This document shows positions 1-9,485 of a stretch of 64,000 nucleotides of DNA, one piece after another (within the stretch, counting starts at the first letter, position 1; each line of letters opens with the position of its first letter). Location: contig NZ_CP035544.1 of the NCBI RefSeq assembly GCF_004139715.1, forward strand, positions 310,001 to 374,000, in the 5' to 3' direction. The position numbers were made by a program, and so were the translations under genes. A model generated the notes under the pieces. That model was given only the letters and a program-made list of their open reading frames with translations, ran no database searches and was not told where the DNA came from. Origin of the DNA: Muriicola soli (lineage in GTDB: Bacteria > Bacteroidota > Bacteroidia > Flavobacteriales > Flavobacteriaceae).

Positions 1-1212
1 GATACCATCAGAAAAAACAAATTACGTACTTTTTTAACCGGTGTCTCTGTGGCGTCAGGGATCTTTATTTTGGTTATCCTTCTGGGCTTTGGCCAGGGTA
101 TGCAAAACGGGATCAGCTACGAATTTGAACAGGATGCTACCACCATCGTTGAGGTCTGGCCAGGCGTTACCACAAAAGAGTACAAAGGATTGAATCCGGG
201 CAGAAGGATTCAATTGCGCAATGAGAACTACGAAGCTGCGAATTCCCTCCTTGGCGAAGAGATCGAATATAAATCACCCTTGATTTTTGTCAGAAATGTC
301 AACGTCAATTACGGAAAAGAAGCCTTAGTCTATGGCGTTAGGGGTGTTTCATATGATTACCAGTTTATAGATAATGCCAAATTACACGAAGGACGGTTCC
401 TGAATTACCAGGATATTGCAAGCACGGCTAAGGTGGCCCTCATTGGAAAAAAAATCAAAGAGGACGTCTTTAAGAGTGTTGAAAGTCCGATAGGAGAATT
501 CATCAATATTTCAGGAATCCTATTTAAAATCATCGGAGTCTTTGATGAGCGGGAACAGAGAGAAGAAGAACGTATCTACATTCCGGTGACCACCGCCCAA
601 AAGGTATTCAACGGGGCAGACTATATCAACAATATTTCTTACACCCTTCCCAAGGTGGACAACTTTGATGAAGCTGTTGCCCAAGCCGTTGTATTTAAAG
701 ACAATTTGCAGTCTTATCTTCAGCAGGTCCACACGGTGGCTCCTGATGACACAAGCGCCATACAGGTGTGGAGTGCATTGGAAGAGGCGAAGCGATATTT
801 TAGCCTGATTGGCAACATCAAATTTTTCTTTTGGTTTGTAGGCATATGCACCATCATTGCAGGCGTGGTTGGAGTGAGCAATATCATGCTTATTGTGGTT
901 AAGGAACGCACAAGGGAAATCGGAATACGAAAAGCCCTTGGGGCGAAACCCTTGTCTATCATAGGAATGATCTTGCATGAGGCGATTTTCGTCACCGCAA
1001 TTTCAGGCTTTGCCGGGCTGATTTTTAGTATGGGACTACTCGAAATAGTTGGCCCTTACATCGAAGTAGATTACGTTTTAAATCCATCCGTGAATTTTAA
1101 TGTAGCCCTGGCTACGGTTTTTGTTTTGATTGTCGCCGGGACAATTGCAGGGTTTTTTCCTGCCTGGCGGGCTGCACATATTCATACCATTGACGCATTG
1201 CGGGACGAATAA
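1..1212 (+). CDS. MacB-like ABC transporter permease (5' end outside window)
   Basis: The reading frame is open from base 1 and has no start inside the window, so the gene is 5' truncated; a GTG at 49 is internal. About 403 residues are visible. The first lies next to a membrane helix, then comes a long extracytoplasmic MacB-type domain, and three more helices begin near residue 275. The segment VKERTREIGIRKALGA just after the second helix is the FtsX/MacB permease hallmark. It is followed 18 bases later by a second permease and then an adaptor, so it is one half of a likely permease pair in a tripartite efflux pump. Its closest relative in the window is the permease at 4419. The substrate cannot be read from the sequence. 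Confidence 0.93.
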   Translation, partial: DTIRKNKLRTFLTGVSVASGIFILVILLGFGQGMQNGISYEFEQDATTIVEVWPGVTTKEYKGLNPGRRIQLRNENYEAANSLLGEEIEYKSPLIFVRNVNVNYGKEALVYGVRGVSYDYQFIDNAKLHEGRFLNYQDIASTAKVALIGKKIKEDVFKSVESPIGEFINISGILFKIIGVFDEREQREEERIYIPVTTAQKVFNGADYINNISYTLPKVDNFDEAVAQAVVFKDNLQSYLQQVHTVAPDDTSAIQVWSALEEAKRYFSLIGNIKFFFWFVGICTIIAGVVGVSNIMLIVVKERTREIGIRKALGAKPLSIIGMILHEAIFVTAISGFAGLIFSMGLLEIVGPYIEVDYVLNPSVNFNVALATVFVLIVAGTIAGFFPAWRAAHIHTIDALRDE

Positions 1213-1230
1213 GTATTAAGAAGTAACACT

Positions 1231-2490
1231 ATGTTCAACAGAGATCGTTGGAAAGAGATATTGGAAGTACTCACCACGAATTGGTTTCGTACGGTGCTTA
1301 CGGCCTTTGGGGTATTTTGGGGTATTTTGATCCTGATCATACTGCTTTCTGCCGGGAAGGGACTTGAGAATGGTATCCGCGCCGATTTTGGGGATATCGC
1401 CACCAATACGATGTTTATGTGGACTCGCAGTACAACAAAAGCGCATATGGGTCTGCCCATTGGACGGAATTTCAGATTTAAAACAGAAGATGTAGAAACC
1501 CTGAGAGAAAAATTCCCTCAATTGAGATTTATTTCTCCAAGAAACCAGCTCGGTGGTTTCCGTGGAAGCAATAATGTTGTCCGGGGAATCAAAACGGGAG
1601 CTTATAACGTTTACGGTGATTATCCCGAGATTATTCAGCAGGAGCCCATGGCCATCACTGCAGGCCGATTTATCAATCACAACGACATCAACAATAATCG
1701 GAAAGTGGCCGTTATAGGCTTGGGTGTCCGCAATGAATTGTACGATCCGGGAGAAGATGTAATAGGTACATACATCAAAATCCAGGGGGTAAATTTTATG
1801 GTGGTGGGGACCTACAAGAAAAGATCCAGCAACGGAGACGGGGAGGAAGGTCAGAAAGAAATTTATGTGCCCTTTACTGCATTTTCCCAGGCCTTTAATC
1901 AGGGGAACAATGTGGGTTGGATGGCGATCACGGCAAAAGATGACTACCCCATCACCGGATTAAAAGAAGGTATTGTAAATGAAATGAAAACTGCTCACAA
2001 GGTCCATCCGGAAGATACAAGGGCCGTTGGATTTTTTGATCTTTACGAAGAGTTTAACCGGGTGGAAAGCCTGTTCGGGGCCATGAGTTTTATTGGATAT
2101 TTTGTAGGAATCCTGGTCCTCTTATCCGGGATCATTGGCGTGAGCAACATCATGCTTATCGTTGTTAAGGAACGCACTAAAGAGATTGGAATTAGGCGTG
2201 CCCTGGGAGAAGATCCCTGGTCGATCAGGAAACAGATCCTGCTCGAATCTATCTTTCTTACGATTATCTCAGGCATGGCAGGCATTGTCATTGGTGCCTT
2301 GTTCATATACGGGGTAAATGCTTTGTTGGAAGCGAACGGACCTGTAGACATGTTTATGAATCCAAGTGTCAATCTCGGGGTCGTCTCAGCCGCCCTTGTC
2401 ATTCTTATTATTTCAGGTCTGCTGGCTGGCTTTATTCCTGCACAAAGCGCAATAAAAGTACGTCCGATTGATGCCCTGAGAACCGAATAA
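1231..2490 (+). CDS. MacB-like ABC transporter permease
   Basis: A 419-residue inner-membrane permease of the FtsX/MacB type. One helix lies near residues 20-40, then a periplasmic MacB core domain, then three C-terminal helices starting near residue 283. VKERTKEIGIRRALG follows the second helix, as in the family. It starts 18 bases after the preceding permease and ends 26 bases before an HlyD-type adaptor, so the three are probably one transcript. It differs from the first permease and pairs in sequence with the one at 5653, so the two permeases of each cassette probably form a heterodimer. That last point is inference. Confidence 0.94.
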   Translation: MFNRDRWKEILEVLTTNWFRTVLTAFGVFWGILILIILLSAGKGLENGIRADFGDIATNTMFMWTRSTTKAHMGLPIGRNFRFKTEDVETLREKFPQLRFISPRNQLGGFRGSNNVVRGIKTGAYNVYGDYPEIIQQEPMAITAGRFINHNDINNNRKVAVIGLGVRNELYDPGEDVIGTYIKIQGVNFMVVGTYKKRSSNGDGEEGQKEIYVPFTAFSQAFNQGNNVGWMAITAKDDYPITGLKEGIVNEMKTAHKVHPEDTRAVGFFDLYEEFNRVESLFGAMSFIGYFVGILVLLSGIIGVSNIMLIVVKERTKEIGIRRALGEDPWSIRKQILLESIFLTIISGMAGIVIGALFIYGVNALLEANGPVDMFMNPSVNLGVVSAALVILIISGLLAGFIPAQSAIKVRPIDALRTE

Positions 2491-2516
2491 AATAAATCGA
2501 TCAAACACAATTAGAA

Positions 2517-3629
2517 ATGAAAAAATCAGTAACCGTTATTATCCTCTTACTTATCGTGATCACTTTTGGGGTGGCCATGGTGTATCTGTATCAAAAAAAT
2601 GCAGAAGACCCTGTGATCTATGAAACAGAACAGGCGGAAAAGCGTACCATTATTAAGAAGACTGTAGCTACAGGGAGCATTTTGCCTTTGGAAGAGGTTC
2701 TGATAAAGCCAAATATCTCAGGTGTGATAGAAGAAATCTACGTGGAAGGTGGTGATTACGTGAAATCGGGAGATCTTATAGCCAGGATTAAAGTAGTACC
2801 CAACCTCAACGCACTTAATGATTCTAAGAACGCCATAGAAGATGCACGAATCAACCTGGAGGATCAGAGGCGAAATTTTGACCGTCAAAGCGAACTCTAC
2901 TCCAAAGGAGTGGTTTCAAAAGTAGATCTGGAAAGGGCCCAGGTGACATACGATCAGGCCAAACAGGCGTATTCTGCAGCTAACAAACGGTACGACATTG
3001 TGCAAACCGGGACTACGAAAGGTCTGAGTAGTTCGGCCAATACTCTTATACGAGCAACCGTAAGCGGAATGGTACTGGAAGTTCCCGTGGAAGTTGGAAA
3101 CCAGGTCATAGAAAGTAATACATTTAATGAAGGGACAACCATAGCGGCTATTGCTGACGTCAACAAGATGATATTTGAAGGGAAGGTTGACGAATCTGAG
3201 GTTGGTAAAATTAAGGAGAATCTCCCTCTTGAAATTACGGTAGGGGCTATAGAGAACAAGGTATTTGACGCTGTTCTTGATTATATCGCCCCAAAAGGAA
3301 AAGCAGAGAACGGTGCCATTCAGTTTGAGATCAAGGGAACTCTAAACAAAGGCGATACTGTATTTATCCGGGCAGGGCTGAGCGCCAATGCATCTATTAT
3401 TTTAGCCAGAGCAGACAGCGTATTGTCAATCAAGGAGGCTTTGGTGCAATTTGATTCTGAGACAAAAACACCCTTCGTGGAAGTAGCTACCGGAGACCAG
3501 CAGTTTACCCGCAAAGACATCCAGTTGGGAGTTAGTGACGGCATTTATGTTGAAGTTCTGTCAGGACTTTCAGAAGAAGACAAGATCAAGGTTTGGAATG
3601 CGCTTCAGACTGATTCCTTCGGGGGATGA
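2517..3629 (+). CDS. HlyD/RND-type efflux periplasmic adaptor subunit
   Basis: A 370-residue membrane-fusion protein that would bridge the inner-membrane permeases to an outer-membrane channel. A single N-terminal helix (about residues 5-25) anchors it. A lipoyl-like half-motif near residues 60-90 (PNISGVIEEIYVEGGDYVK) is followed by a coiled-coil stretch around residues 98-155, the second lipoyl half and beta-barrel domains. It closes the first efflux cassette; a non-coding gap of 95 bases follows before the next ATPase gene. It is clearly paralogous to the adaptor at 6947. No channel gene follows it directly, so it may share the TolC-type protein at 8128. Confidence 0.93.
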   Translation: MKKSVTVIILLLIVITFGVAMVYLYQKNAEDPVIYETEQAEKRTIIKKTVATGSILPLEEVLIKPNISGVIEEIYVEGGDYVKSGDLIARIKVVPNLNALNDSKNAIEDARINLEDQRRNFDRQSELYSKGVVSKVDLERAQVTYDQAKQAYSAANKRYDIVQTGTTKGLSSSANTLIRATVSGMVLEVPVEVGNQVIESNTFNEGTTIAAIADVNKMIFEGKVDESEVGKIKENLPLEITVGAIENKVFDAVLDYIAPKGKAENGAIQFEIKGTLNKGDTVFIRAGLSANASIILARADSVLSIKEALVQFDSETKTPFVEVATGDQQFTRKDIQLGVSDGIYVEVLSGLSEEDKIKVWNALQTDSFGG

Positions 3630-3724
3630 TTTTTTAACATAATTTTTCAACAATTTTTGTAACAAATTCAAATCTTGCTAGTCCTATCACAGGATTGGAA
3701 TCCAATAAAGAAAATTCACCAACC

Positions 3725-4426
3725 ATGATTGAAATTAAGAATCTTCACAAATCGTATAAAATGGGAAGCAATTCCCTCCATGTTCTCAAAGGAATAAACT
3801 TTTCCGTTGAAGATGGGGAATTAGTGGCCATTATGGGTTCTTCAGGCTCGGGGAAGTCTACGCTACTGAATATTCTAGGGATGTTAGACGAAGCCGATGA
3901 AGGTGAATATCTGCTGGATGGCATTCCAATTAAAAATCTCAATGAGACCAAGGCGGCAAACTACAGGAATAAATTTTTAGGATTTATTTTTCAGTCATTT
4001 AACCTCATTAATTACAAGACCGCATTAGAAAATGTCGCCCTTCCGCTTTACTACCAGAAAATGCCCCGAAAGCAAAGACAGGAAAAGGCATTAAAGTACT
4101 TAGAACAGGTAGGCCTAAAAGAGTGGTCACATCATTTACCCAGCGAACTCTCAGGGGGGCAAAAACAACGTGTGGCTGTTGCAAGAGCCATGGTTGCAGA
4201 ACCCAAGGTTTTATTGGCAGATGAGCTTACAGGAGCATTGGATAGTAAAACCTCTTATGAGGTCATGGATTTGATCCAGAAGATCAATGACCAGGGGAAC
4301 ACCATTCTCGTGGTCACTCACGAACCCGATATCGCCCGGATGTGTAAGCGCATCGTTCATCTGAAGGATGGAGTGATCGTCAAAGACGAAAAAGTAAAAC
4401 AAGTAAAAGCCCTAGCCAATGTTTAG
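3725..4426 (+). CDS. MacB-type ABC transporter ATP-binding protein
   Basis: A 233-residue ABC ATPase that would energise the permeases downstream. Walker A is GSSGSGKST at residues 38-46, the signature is LSGGQKQR, Walker B plus D-loop reads LLADELTGALD, and the H-loop is THEPD. The MacB/LolD family usually has ADEPTGALD, so the proline is replaced by leucine here. I chose the ATG at 3725 because the protein then begins at the usual MIEIKNLHKSY; an in-frame TTG at 3695 would add ten unlike residues. The last eight bases overlap the next permease gene, which supports a translationally coupled operon of five genes ending with the TolC-type channel. Confidence 0.95.
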   Translation: MIEIKNLHKSYKMGSNSLHVLKGINFSVEDGELVAIMGSSGSGKSTLLNILGMLDEADEGEYLLDGIPIKNLNETKAANYRNKFLGFIFQSFNLINYKTALENVALPLYYQKMPRKQRQEKALKYLEQVGLKEWSHHLPSELSGGQKQRVAVARAMVAEPKVLLADELTGALDSKTSYEVMDLIQKINDQGNTILVVTHEPDIARMCKRIVHLKDGVIVKDEKVKQVKALANV

Positions 4427-5651
4427 CAGGGATACCTGGCAGGAAATATTTCTCACTATCCGGAAAAACAAACTCCGGACCATTCTCTCCGGATTTACGG
4501 TATCGCTGGGGATCTTAATTTTTGTATGTCTGGTTGGATTGACCAACGGCTTACAGAATACTTTTGAATATTTTTTCTCACAAGACGCTACCAATGTGAT
4601 GTACATTTTCCCGGGTCGGACTTCCATGCCGTACAAGGGGTACAAATCACTTCGGCGCATAGAACTTGACAACAGCGATCTCGCGGATATCAAAAAGGAC
4701 TTCCCTATGTTCCTTGAATATATCTCACCGAGGATTTTCAGGAGCGCCCTGGTAAAGTACAAAGAAGAATCAAATAACTACACTACCATTGGTGTTGACT
4801 GGGGGCAGCAATTTGCCGAGAAGACCATCATGATGAAGGGTCGCTATATTAACCAGGAAGATGTTAAAAATAGAACCAAAAATGTTGCCATTGGAAGATT
4901 GGTGGAACAGGATCTATTTGGTAAGAGTAATTCCATTGGTGAATTCATAGATGTTGGAGGAAGTATGTTCAGGGTTGTTGGTGTTTTCCAGGATGATGGG
5001 GGAGACAACGAAGAACGTCAACTCTACATGCCCTACACTACAAGACAGCTCATCGAGAAGAATACTGATGAAATCGGGCAGATTGTCATCGGGTTTAAAG
5101 AAGAATTAGGATATACCGGAGCGATGGCCTTCCAGCGCAGTTTGGAAAAGTATCTGAAGCAGAAAAAATTCATCAACCCGGAAGATGAGAATGGCTTTTT
5201 TGTTCGTAATGTGGCGGATCAACTCAAGCAGAATCAGGATTTTGCAGGAGTTCTGGCCATTATTGCAGCCCTTGTGGCCTTTGGAACCATCATCGCGGGA
5301 ATTATTGGGATCAGCAACATCATGGTCTATGTAGTAAAGGAGCGGACTAAAGAAATTGGTATTCGCAAAGCGATAGGTGCAACACCCAGATCTGTGATCT
5401 CTGTCATATTGCTCGAATCAATTTTTATTACTACAATTTCGGGATTCTTGGGGATGTTCCTCGGAATAGCCCTGCTGAGTACGCTGGGTGATAAGCTGAT
5501 GGACGACTATTTTATCCTCAATCCGGGTATTGGAACAGGTTTGGCCATTTTTGCCACCTTATTGCTTATCGTTTTTGGTTCCCTTGCAGGATATGTTCCG
5601 GCAAAACGAGCGGCGAGAATTAAACCTATTGTAGCTCTAAACGACGAATAG
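4419..5651 (+). CDS. MacB-like ABC transporter permease
   Basis: A 410-residue permease with an N-terminal helix (about residues 21-41), a periplasmic MacB domain and three C-terminal helices from about residue 275. VKERTKEIGIRKAIGA marks the FtsX/MacB family. Its N-terminal segment (RKNKLRT and on) closely resembles the partial permease at the left window edge, so it is the corresponding member of the second cassette. It overlaps the ATPase gene by eight bases and is followed one base later by its partner permease. Confidence 0.94.
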   Translation: MFSRDTWQEIFLTIRKNKLRTILSGFTVSLGILIFVCLVGLTNGLQNTFEYFFSQDATNVMYIFPGRTSMPYKGYKSLRRIELDNSDLADIKKDFPMFLEYISPRIFRSALVKYKEESNNYTTIGVDWGQQFAEKTIMMKGRYINQEDVKNRTKNVAIGRLVEQDLFGKSNSIGEFIDVGGSMFRVVGVFQDDGGDNEERQLYMPYTTRQLIEKNTDEIGQIVIGFKEELGYTGAMAFQRSLEKYLKQKKFINPEDENGFFVRNVADQLKQNQDFAGVLAIIAALVAFGTIIAGIIGISNIMVYVVKERTKEIGIRKAIGATPRSVISVILLESIFITTISGFLGMFLGIALLSTLGDKLMDDYFILNPGIGTGLAIFATLLLIVFGSLAGYVPAKRAARIKPIVALNDE

Positions 5652-5652
5652 T

Positions 5653-6915
5653 ATGCAATTTTTATTTGATAAAAATACCTGGCAGGAGATCTTCGGTTCT
5701 ATCGGAAAGAACAAAACGAGGACCATCATTACAGTGATCGGTGTTTTGTGGGGAATTTTTATTTACATCGTCCTCGCAGGAGCTTCTAAAGGATTAGACA
5801 ATGGCTTTGAAAGGAATTTTGAGACGGTAGCAAAGAATAGCATTTTTACCTGGTCTCAGTCTACGAGTATGCCCTACGCCGGATATAAAACGGGAAGAAG
5901 GTTGAATTTAAAAGTGCAGGATGCTATTACCCTGCAAAACAGAGTTCCTGAAATTGAATATATAGCACCGGTAAATACCAAAGGTGTTTTTGGCGGGCAG
6001 TCTGCCCTGGGTGTCAGGGGTTTGAAATCTAACAGCTACCCTGTTTATGGTTACTTCCCTGTCATAGCTAAAATGGCAACCCAAAGGATCTATGACAACG
6101 GACGGTTTATCAATGATGAAGATATAATTCAGGCTAGAAAAGTTTGTGTAATCGGAGAGCGAACTGAACAGGAACTATTTGAAAAGGATGAAGATCCTAT
6201 TGGGTCTTATGTTCGATTGGATGGTATTTATTTTCAGGTGGTCGGAGTTGCTAAATTAACCCAGAATACTCCTTTTGCTACGGATGGTGACATATTCATC
6301 CCCTTTAGTACATTTAAAAAGTTATATAACACAGGAGACAACGCTCAATATTTCACCATTGCCGCGTATGATGATGCCGATGTGGTGCAGGTGGAAAAGG
6401 ATATAAAGTCTGTACTGAAGAGTATTCATAGTGTGCACCCGGATGATGAACGCGCCTTCGGGGCCTTCAACCTGGGAGAGATATTCGGAAAAATTATGGG
6501 CTTCGCCAATGGACTCACCTTTGTCTCACTAATTGTAGGACTGGCCACCATTCTCGCCGGAGTAATTGGAATTGGAAATATACTTTTGATCTCCGTTAAG
6601 GAAAGAACCAAGGAACTCGGAATTAGAAGGGCACTTGGGGCCACTCCCCGGGAAGTACGGTCTCTGATCATTCTAGAATCTGTTTTCTTAACTGTAATTG
6701 CAGGTGTAATCGGAATCATTATGGGTGCCGGGGTGCTCAATCTAATTAACAACCTGACACAGGATTCAGACTTTCCCTATACTAACCCCACAGTCCCTAT
6801 TCCACTGGTTATAGGAGCGTTGCTGGTTATGGTTATTTTGGGAACCCTGATTGGGCTGATCCCTGCACAAAGAGCGGTAAGTATCAAACCTATTGATGCA
6901 TTAAGAGAAGAATAA
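5653..6915 (+). CDS. MacB-like ABC transporter permease
   Basis: A 420-residue FtsX/MacB permease, the second of the pair in the complete cassette. It has an N-terminal helix, a periplasmic MacB domain and three C-terminal helices from about residue 288, with VKERTKELGIRRALGA after the second helix. The spacing to the previous gene is one base, which points to coupled translation. It corresponds to the permease at 1231: both have FGVFWG or IGVLWG in the first helix and similar domain lengths. It is followed by the adaptor gene after 31 bases. Confidence 0.94.
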   Translation: MQFLFDKNTWQEIFGSIGKNKTRTIITVIGVLWGIFIYIVLAGASKGLDNGFERNFETVAKNSIFTWSQSTSMPYAGYKTGRRLNLKVQDAITLQNRVPEIEYIAPVNTKGVFGGQSALGVRGLKSNSYPVYGYFPVIAKMATQRIYDNGRFINDEDIIQARKVCVIGERTEQELFEKDEDPIGSYVRLDGIYFQVVGVAKLTQNTPFATDGDIFIPFSTFKKLYNTGDNAQYFTIAAYDDADVVQVEKDIKSVLKSIHSVHPDDERAFGAFNLGEIFGKIMGFANGLTFVSLIVGLATILAGVIGIGNILLISVKERTKELGIRRALGATPREVRSLIILESVFLTVIAGVIGIIMGAGVLNLINNLTQDSDFPYTNPTVPIPLVIGALLVMVILGTLIGLIPAQRAVSIKPIDALREE

Positions 6916-6946
6916 TAACTAACAACTTTAATAACATACAAAGAAG

Positions 6947-8080
6947 ATGAACAAATATGTAAAATACGGGCTGATCGCAGTTCTTGTCTTAGGGGCTTTA
7001 TGGGCCGCGGCTTTCTTTATCAAGTCGAACAGCAAAGGAGCGATCGAATACGATACGAAAACCCCTTTTATAGCCAATATTGAAAAGAAAACCGTGGCTA
7101 CAGGGAAGGTGATTCCGCAGGATGAAGTTGAGATCAAACCACAGATTTCCGGGATCATTGATAAAATTTATATGGAAGAAGGGGATGATGTTAAGGCCGG
7201 AGACCTTATCGCAGTCATCAAAGTTGTGCCCAACGAACAAGCCTTGAATTCTTCACAGGGTAGAGTTAAAAACGCGGAAGCAGCCTTGAACAACATCAAG
7301 ATTGAGTACGATAGAAATAAACAATTGTTTGACAGAGGGGTGATCTCCAGTCAGGATTTTAACAACCTGAAATTGCGTTACGATCAGGCTGTCCTGGAGT
7401 TGGAAAACTCCAAAGCAGATTACCAGATCATCCGAATGGGTTCTGCAGGAGGTTCTTCCAGTGCTAATACCAATATCAGAGCTACTGTAAATGGGACCAT
7501 TCTCGAGATTCCCGTTGAAGAAGGAGACCAGGTAATTCAGAGTAATAATTTTAATGATGGAACAACTATTGCCACAATAGCAGACCTTACAAGAATGATT
7601 TTCGAAGGGCAGGTAGATGAAGGTGAAGTTGGGAAATTAAAGGTAGGAATGCCATTGGAAATCAGTCTCGGAGCAATCGAAAACCAAAAACTGGAAGCCC
7701 GTTTGAAATTTATCGCACCAAAGGGTGTGGAAGAAGCCGGTGCAGTTCAGTTTAAGATTGAAGGAGATGTGGCTATAAATGATTCCATCTTTATCAGGGC
7801 GGGATACAGTGCTAATGCCTCATTGGTCCTTGAAAAGAAAGACAGTATTATGGTTATACCTGAAGCGCTGCTGCAATTTGACAAAGAAGACGACAAGCCC
7901 TATGTTGAGATTGCCACAGGGGAACAGCAATTTGAGCGAAGAGATATTGAGATAGGTATCTCTGACGGGGTCAATGTAGAGATCATTTCCGGTCTTACAG
8001 AAGAAGATAAGGTTAAGATCTGGAATAAAACGGAACCAATCAAAAAGGGTGAAGAAGAAGAGGAAGAAGCCACATCCTAA
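6947..8080 (+). CDS. HlyD/RND-type efflux periplasmic adaptor subunit
   Basis: A 377-residue membrane-fusion protein, paralogous to the one at 2517 and collinear with it over nearly the whole length. An N-terminal helix (about residues 7-25) is followed by a lipoyl-like half-motif, a coiled coil around residues 100-155, the second lipoyl half and beta-barrel domains. The C-terminus is an acidic run of glutamates that the first adaptor lacks. It lies between the permeases and the outer-membrane channel gene, completing a tripartite pump. Confidence 0.93.
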   Translation: MNKYVKYGLIAVLVLGALWAAAFFIKSNSKGAIEYDTKTPFIANIEKKTVATGKVIPQDEVEIKPQISGIIDKIYMEEGDDVKAGDLIAVIKVVPNEQALNSSQGRVKNAEAALNNIKIEYDRNKQLFDRGVISSQDFNNLKLRYDQAVLELENSKADYQIIRMGSAGGSSSANTNIRATVNGTILEIPVEEGDQVIQSNNFNDGTTIATIADLTRMIFEGQVDEGEVGKLKVGMPLEISLGAIENQKLEARLKFIAPKGVEEAGAVQFKIEGDVAINDSIFIRAGYSANASLVLEKKDSIMVIPEALLQFDKEDDKPYVEIATGEQQFERRDIEIGISDGVNVEIISGLTEEDKVKIWNKTEPIKKGEEEEEEATS

Positions 8081-8127
8081 TAGCTCAAATCTATAACCAA
8101 GTAAATAAGCAATCAAAAAACGAGATC

Positions 8128-9468
8128 ATGAGATTTAGAATATCCATCATTTTATTCCTGTTAACCGTTGGGACACTCACAGCGCAGATGAGGAAATGGA
8201 CATTAGAGGAATGCGTCACCTTTGCGGTTGATAATAATCTAACTATTGAGCAGTTTGAACTGGACCTGGAAAATGCCAGAATAGACAAATCGGATGCGAT
8301 AGGAAATATGTTACCCAACCTAAATGCGCAAACCAGCACCTCCGGAAATACGGGTCTTATCCTGGATCCTCTAACGAACAGTTTTGTTTCCGCAACCATT
8401 TTCTCAGCGAATGCCAATGTTACCTCGGGACTTACCCTCTTTGACGGGTTAAGGAATATACACCGACTTAACAGGGCTAAATTAAATGAAATCGCTAATC
8501 AGTATCGATTAGACGACCTTGTAGATGATATCAGGCTCAACGTGGCTAACAGTTATCTCAACATTCTGTCCAATAAGGAATCTCTGAAAGTGGCGGAGGC
8601 TCAGTATGCCTTTACCGTTGAGGATCTCAAAAGGACAAGGGAATTGGTAGAATCAGGTGTGGTTCCCAGGGGAGACCTCCTCGAAGTTGAGGCTACTGCA
8701 GCAACTCAGGAACAGACGATCATCAACAACCAGAATTTGGTCTTGCTGTCGAGAATCGCCCTGGCGCAACTATTACAGATCACAGATTACGAAAATTTTG
8801 ACATAGCCGATGAGGAGTTCAATGTACCCCCTTCGGATATTTTAAAATACTCACCCAAGGTAATTTTTGACAAGGCTTTATCTTTTCGTAACGATATTAA
8901 ATTTTCCGAATCCGGAGTGGCTCTTGCCGAGAAAGATCTGCAAATTGCAAAGGGAGCTGTATATCCAACTATTGGCGCCTTTTTCAATTACAACACCAGA
9001 TATTCAGATCAGACAAGAGATCCCTTTACTGGAGAGAAGATCGCCTTTGTAGACCAATTATGGATAAATGACGGTATCTCTTATGGGGCCCAACTTAATA
9101 TTCCAATCTTTAATGGATGGAGTACAAGGAATAATATCAGACGTTCTCAAATCGGGGTTGAACAGGCTAAATTGCAATTGGAGCAAACGAAACTCGATCT
9201 CGAAACAACCATCAATCAGGCATATGTAGATGTGCAAAACTCGGCAAAAGCCTATGAGGCTTCTCAAAAAACGCTGGACGCAAGAAGGTTGGCCTATGAC
9301 TATTCGAAAGACCGTTTTGAAGTTGGGTTGATGAATGCGTTCGACTTTAGTCAGGCTCAGGCCAGAGTGGACAATGCCGCAGCTGAAGTGGTCAGAAATA
9401 AATACAATTATATTTTCAGGATTAAGGTTTTGGAATTTTTCTACGGCCTTCCTATTGTCCTGAACTAA
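8128..9468 (+). CDS. TolC-family outer-membrane efflux protein
   Basis: A 446-residue outer-membrane factor. A signal peptide ends near residue 20 (VGTLTAQ). Two repeats of long coiled-coil helices follow, as in TolC, with typical segments such as ALAEKDLQIAKGAVYPTI near residue 270 and DFSQAQARVDNA near residue 410. It is the last gene of the second efflux cassette, 47 bases after the adaptor, and would provide the exit channel for one or both pumps. The next gene (tsaB) begins 17 bases later but is functionally unrelated and appears to have its own promoter box. Confidence 0.94.
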   Translation: MRFRISIILFLLTVGTLTAQMRKWTLEECVTFAVDNNLTIEQFELDLENARIDKSDAIGNMLPNLNAQTSTSGNTGLILDPLTNSFVSATIFSANANVTSGLTLFDGLRNIHRLNRAKLNEIANQYRLDDLVDDIRLNVANSYLNILSNKESLKVAEAQYAFTVEDLKRTRELVESGVVPRGDLLEVEATAATQEQTIINNQNLVLLSRIALAQLLQITDYENFDIADEEFNVPPSDILKYSPKVIFDKALSFRNDIKFSESGVALAEKDLQIAKGAVYPTIGAFFNYNTRYSDQTRDPFTGEKIAFVDQLWINDGISYGAQLNIPIFNGWSTRNNIRRSQIGVEQAKLQLEQTKLDLETTINQAYVDVQNSAKAYEASQKTLDARRLAYDYSKDRFEVGLMNAFDFSQAQARVDNAAAEVVRNKYNYIFRIKVLEFFYGLPIVLN

Positions 9469-9470
9469 AC

Positions 9471-9478
9471 TATCTTTG
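9471..9478 (+). promoter_or_regulatory. Putative TAnnTTTG promoter box for tsaB
   Basis: TATCTTTG matches the Bacteroidetes -7 consensus TAnnTTTG and lies in the 17-base gap before tsaB. The ATG is only eight bases from the end of the box, so the mRNA would be nearly leaderless. I see no TTG at the usual -33 distance. Confidence 0.4.
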
Positions 9479-9485
9479 TGGCCCT

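Noticed and set aside
3695-3724. TTG start for the ABC ATPase
   Set aside because: The ATG at 3725 gives the normal family N-terminus; the extra ten residues are unlike the family.
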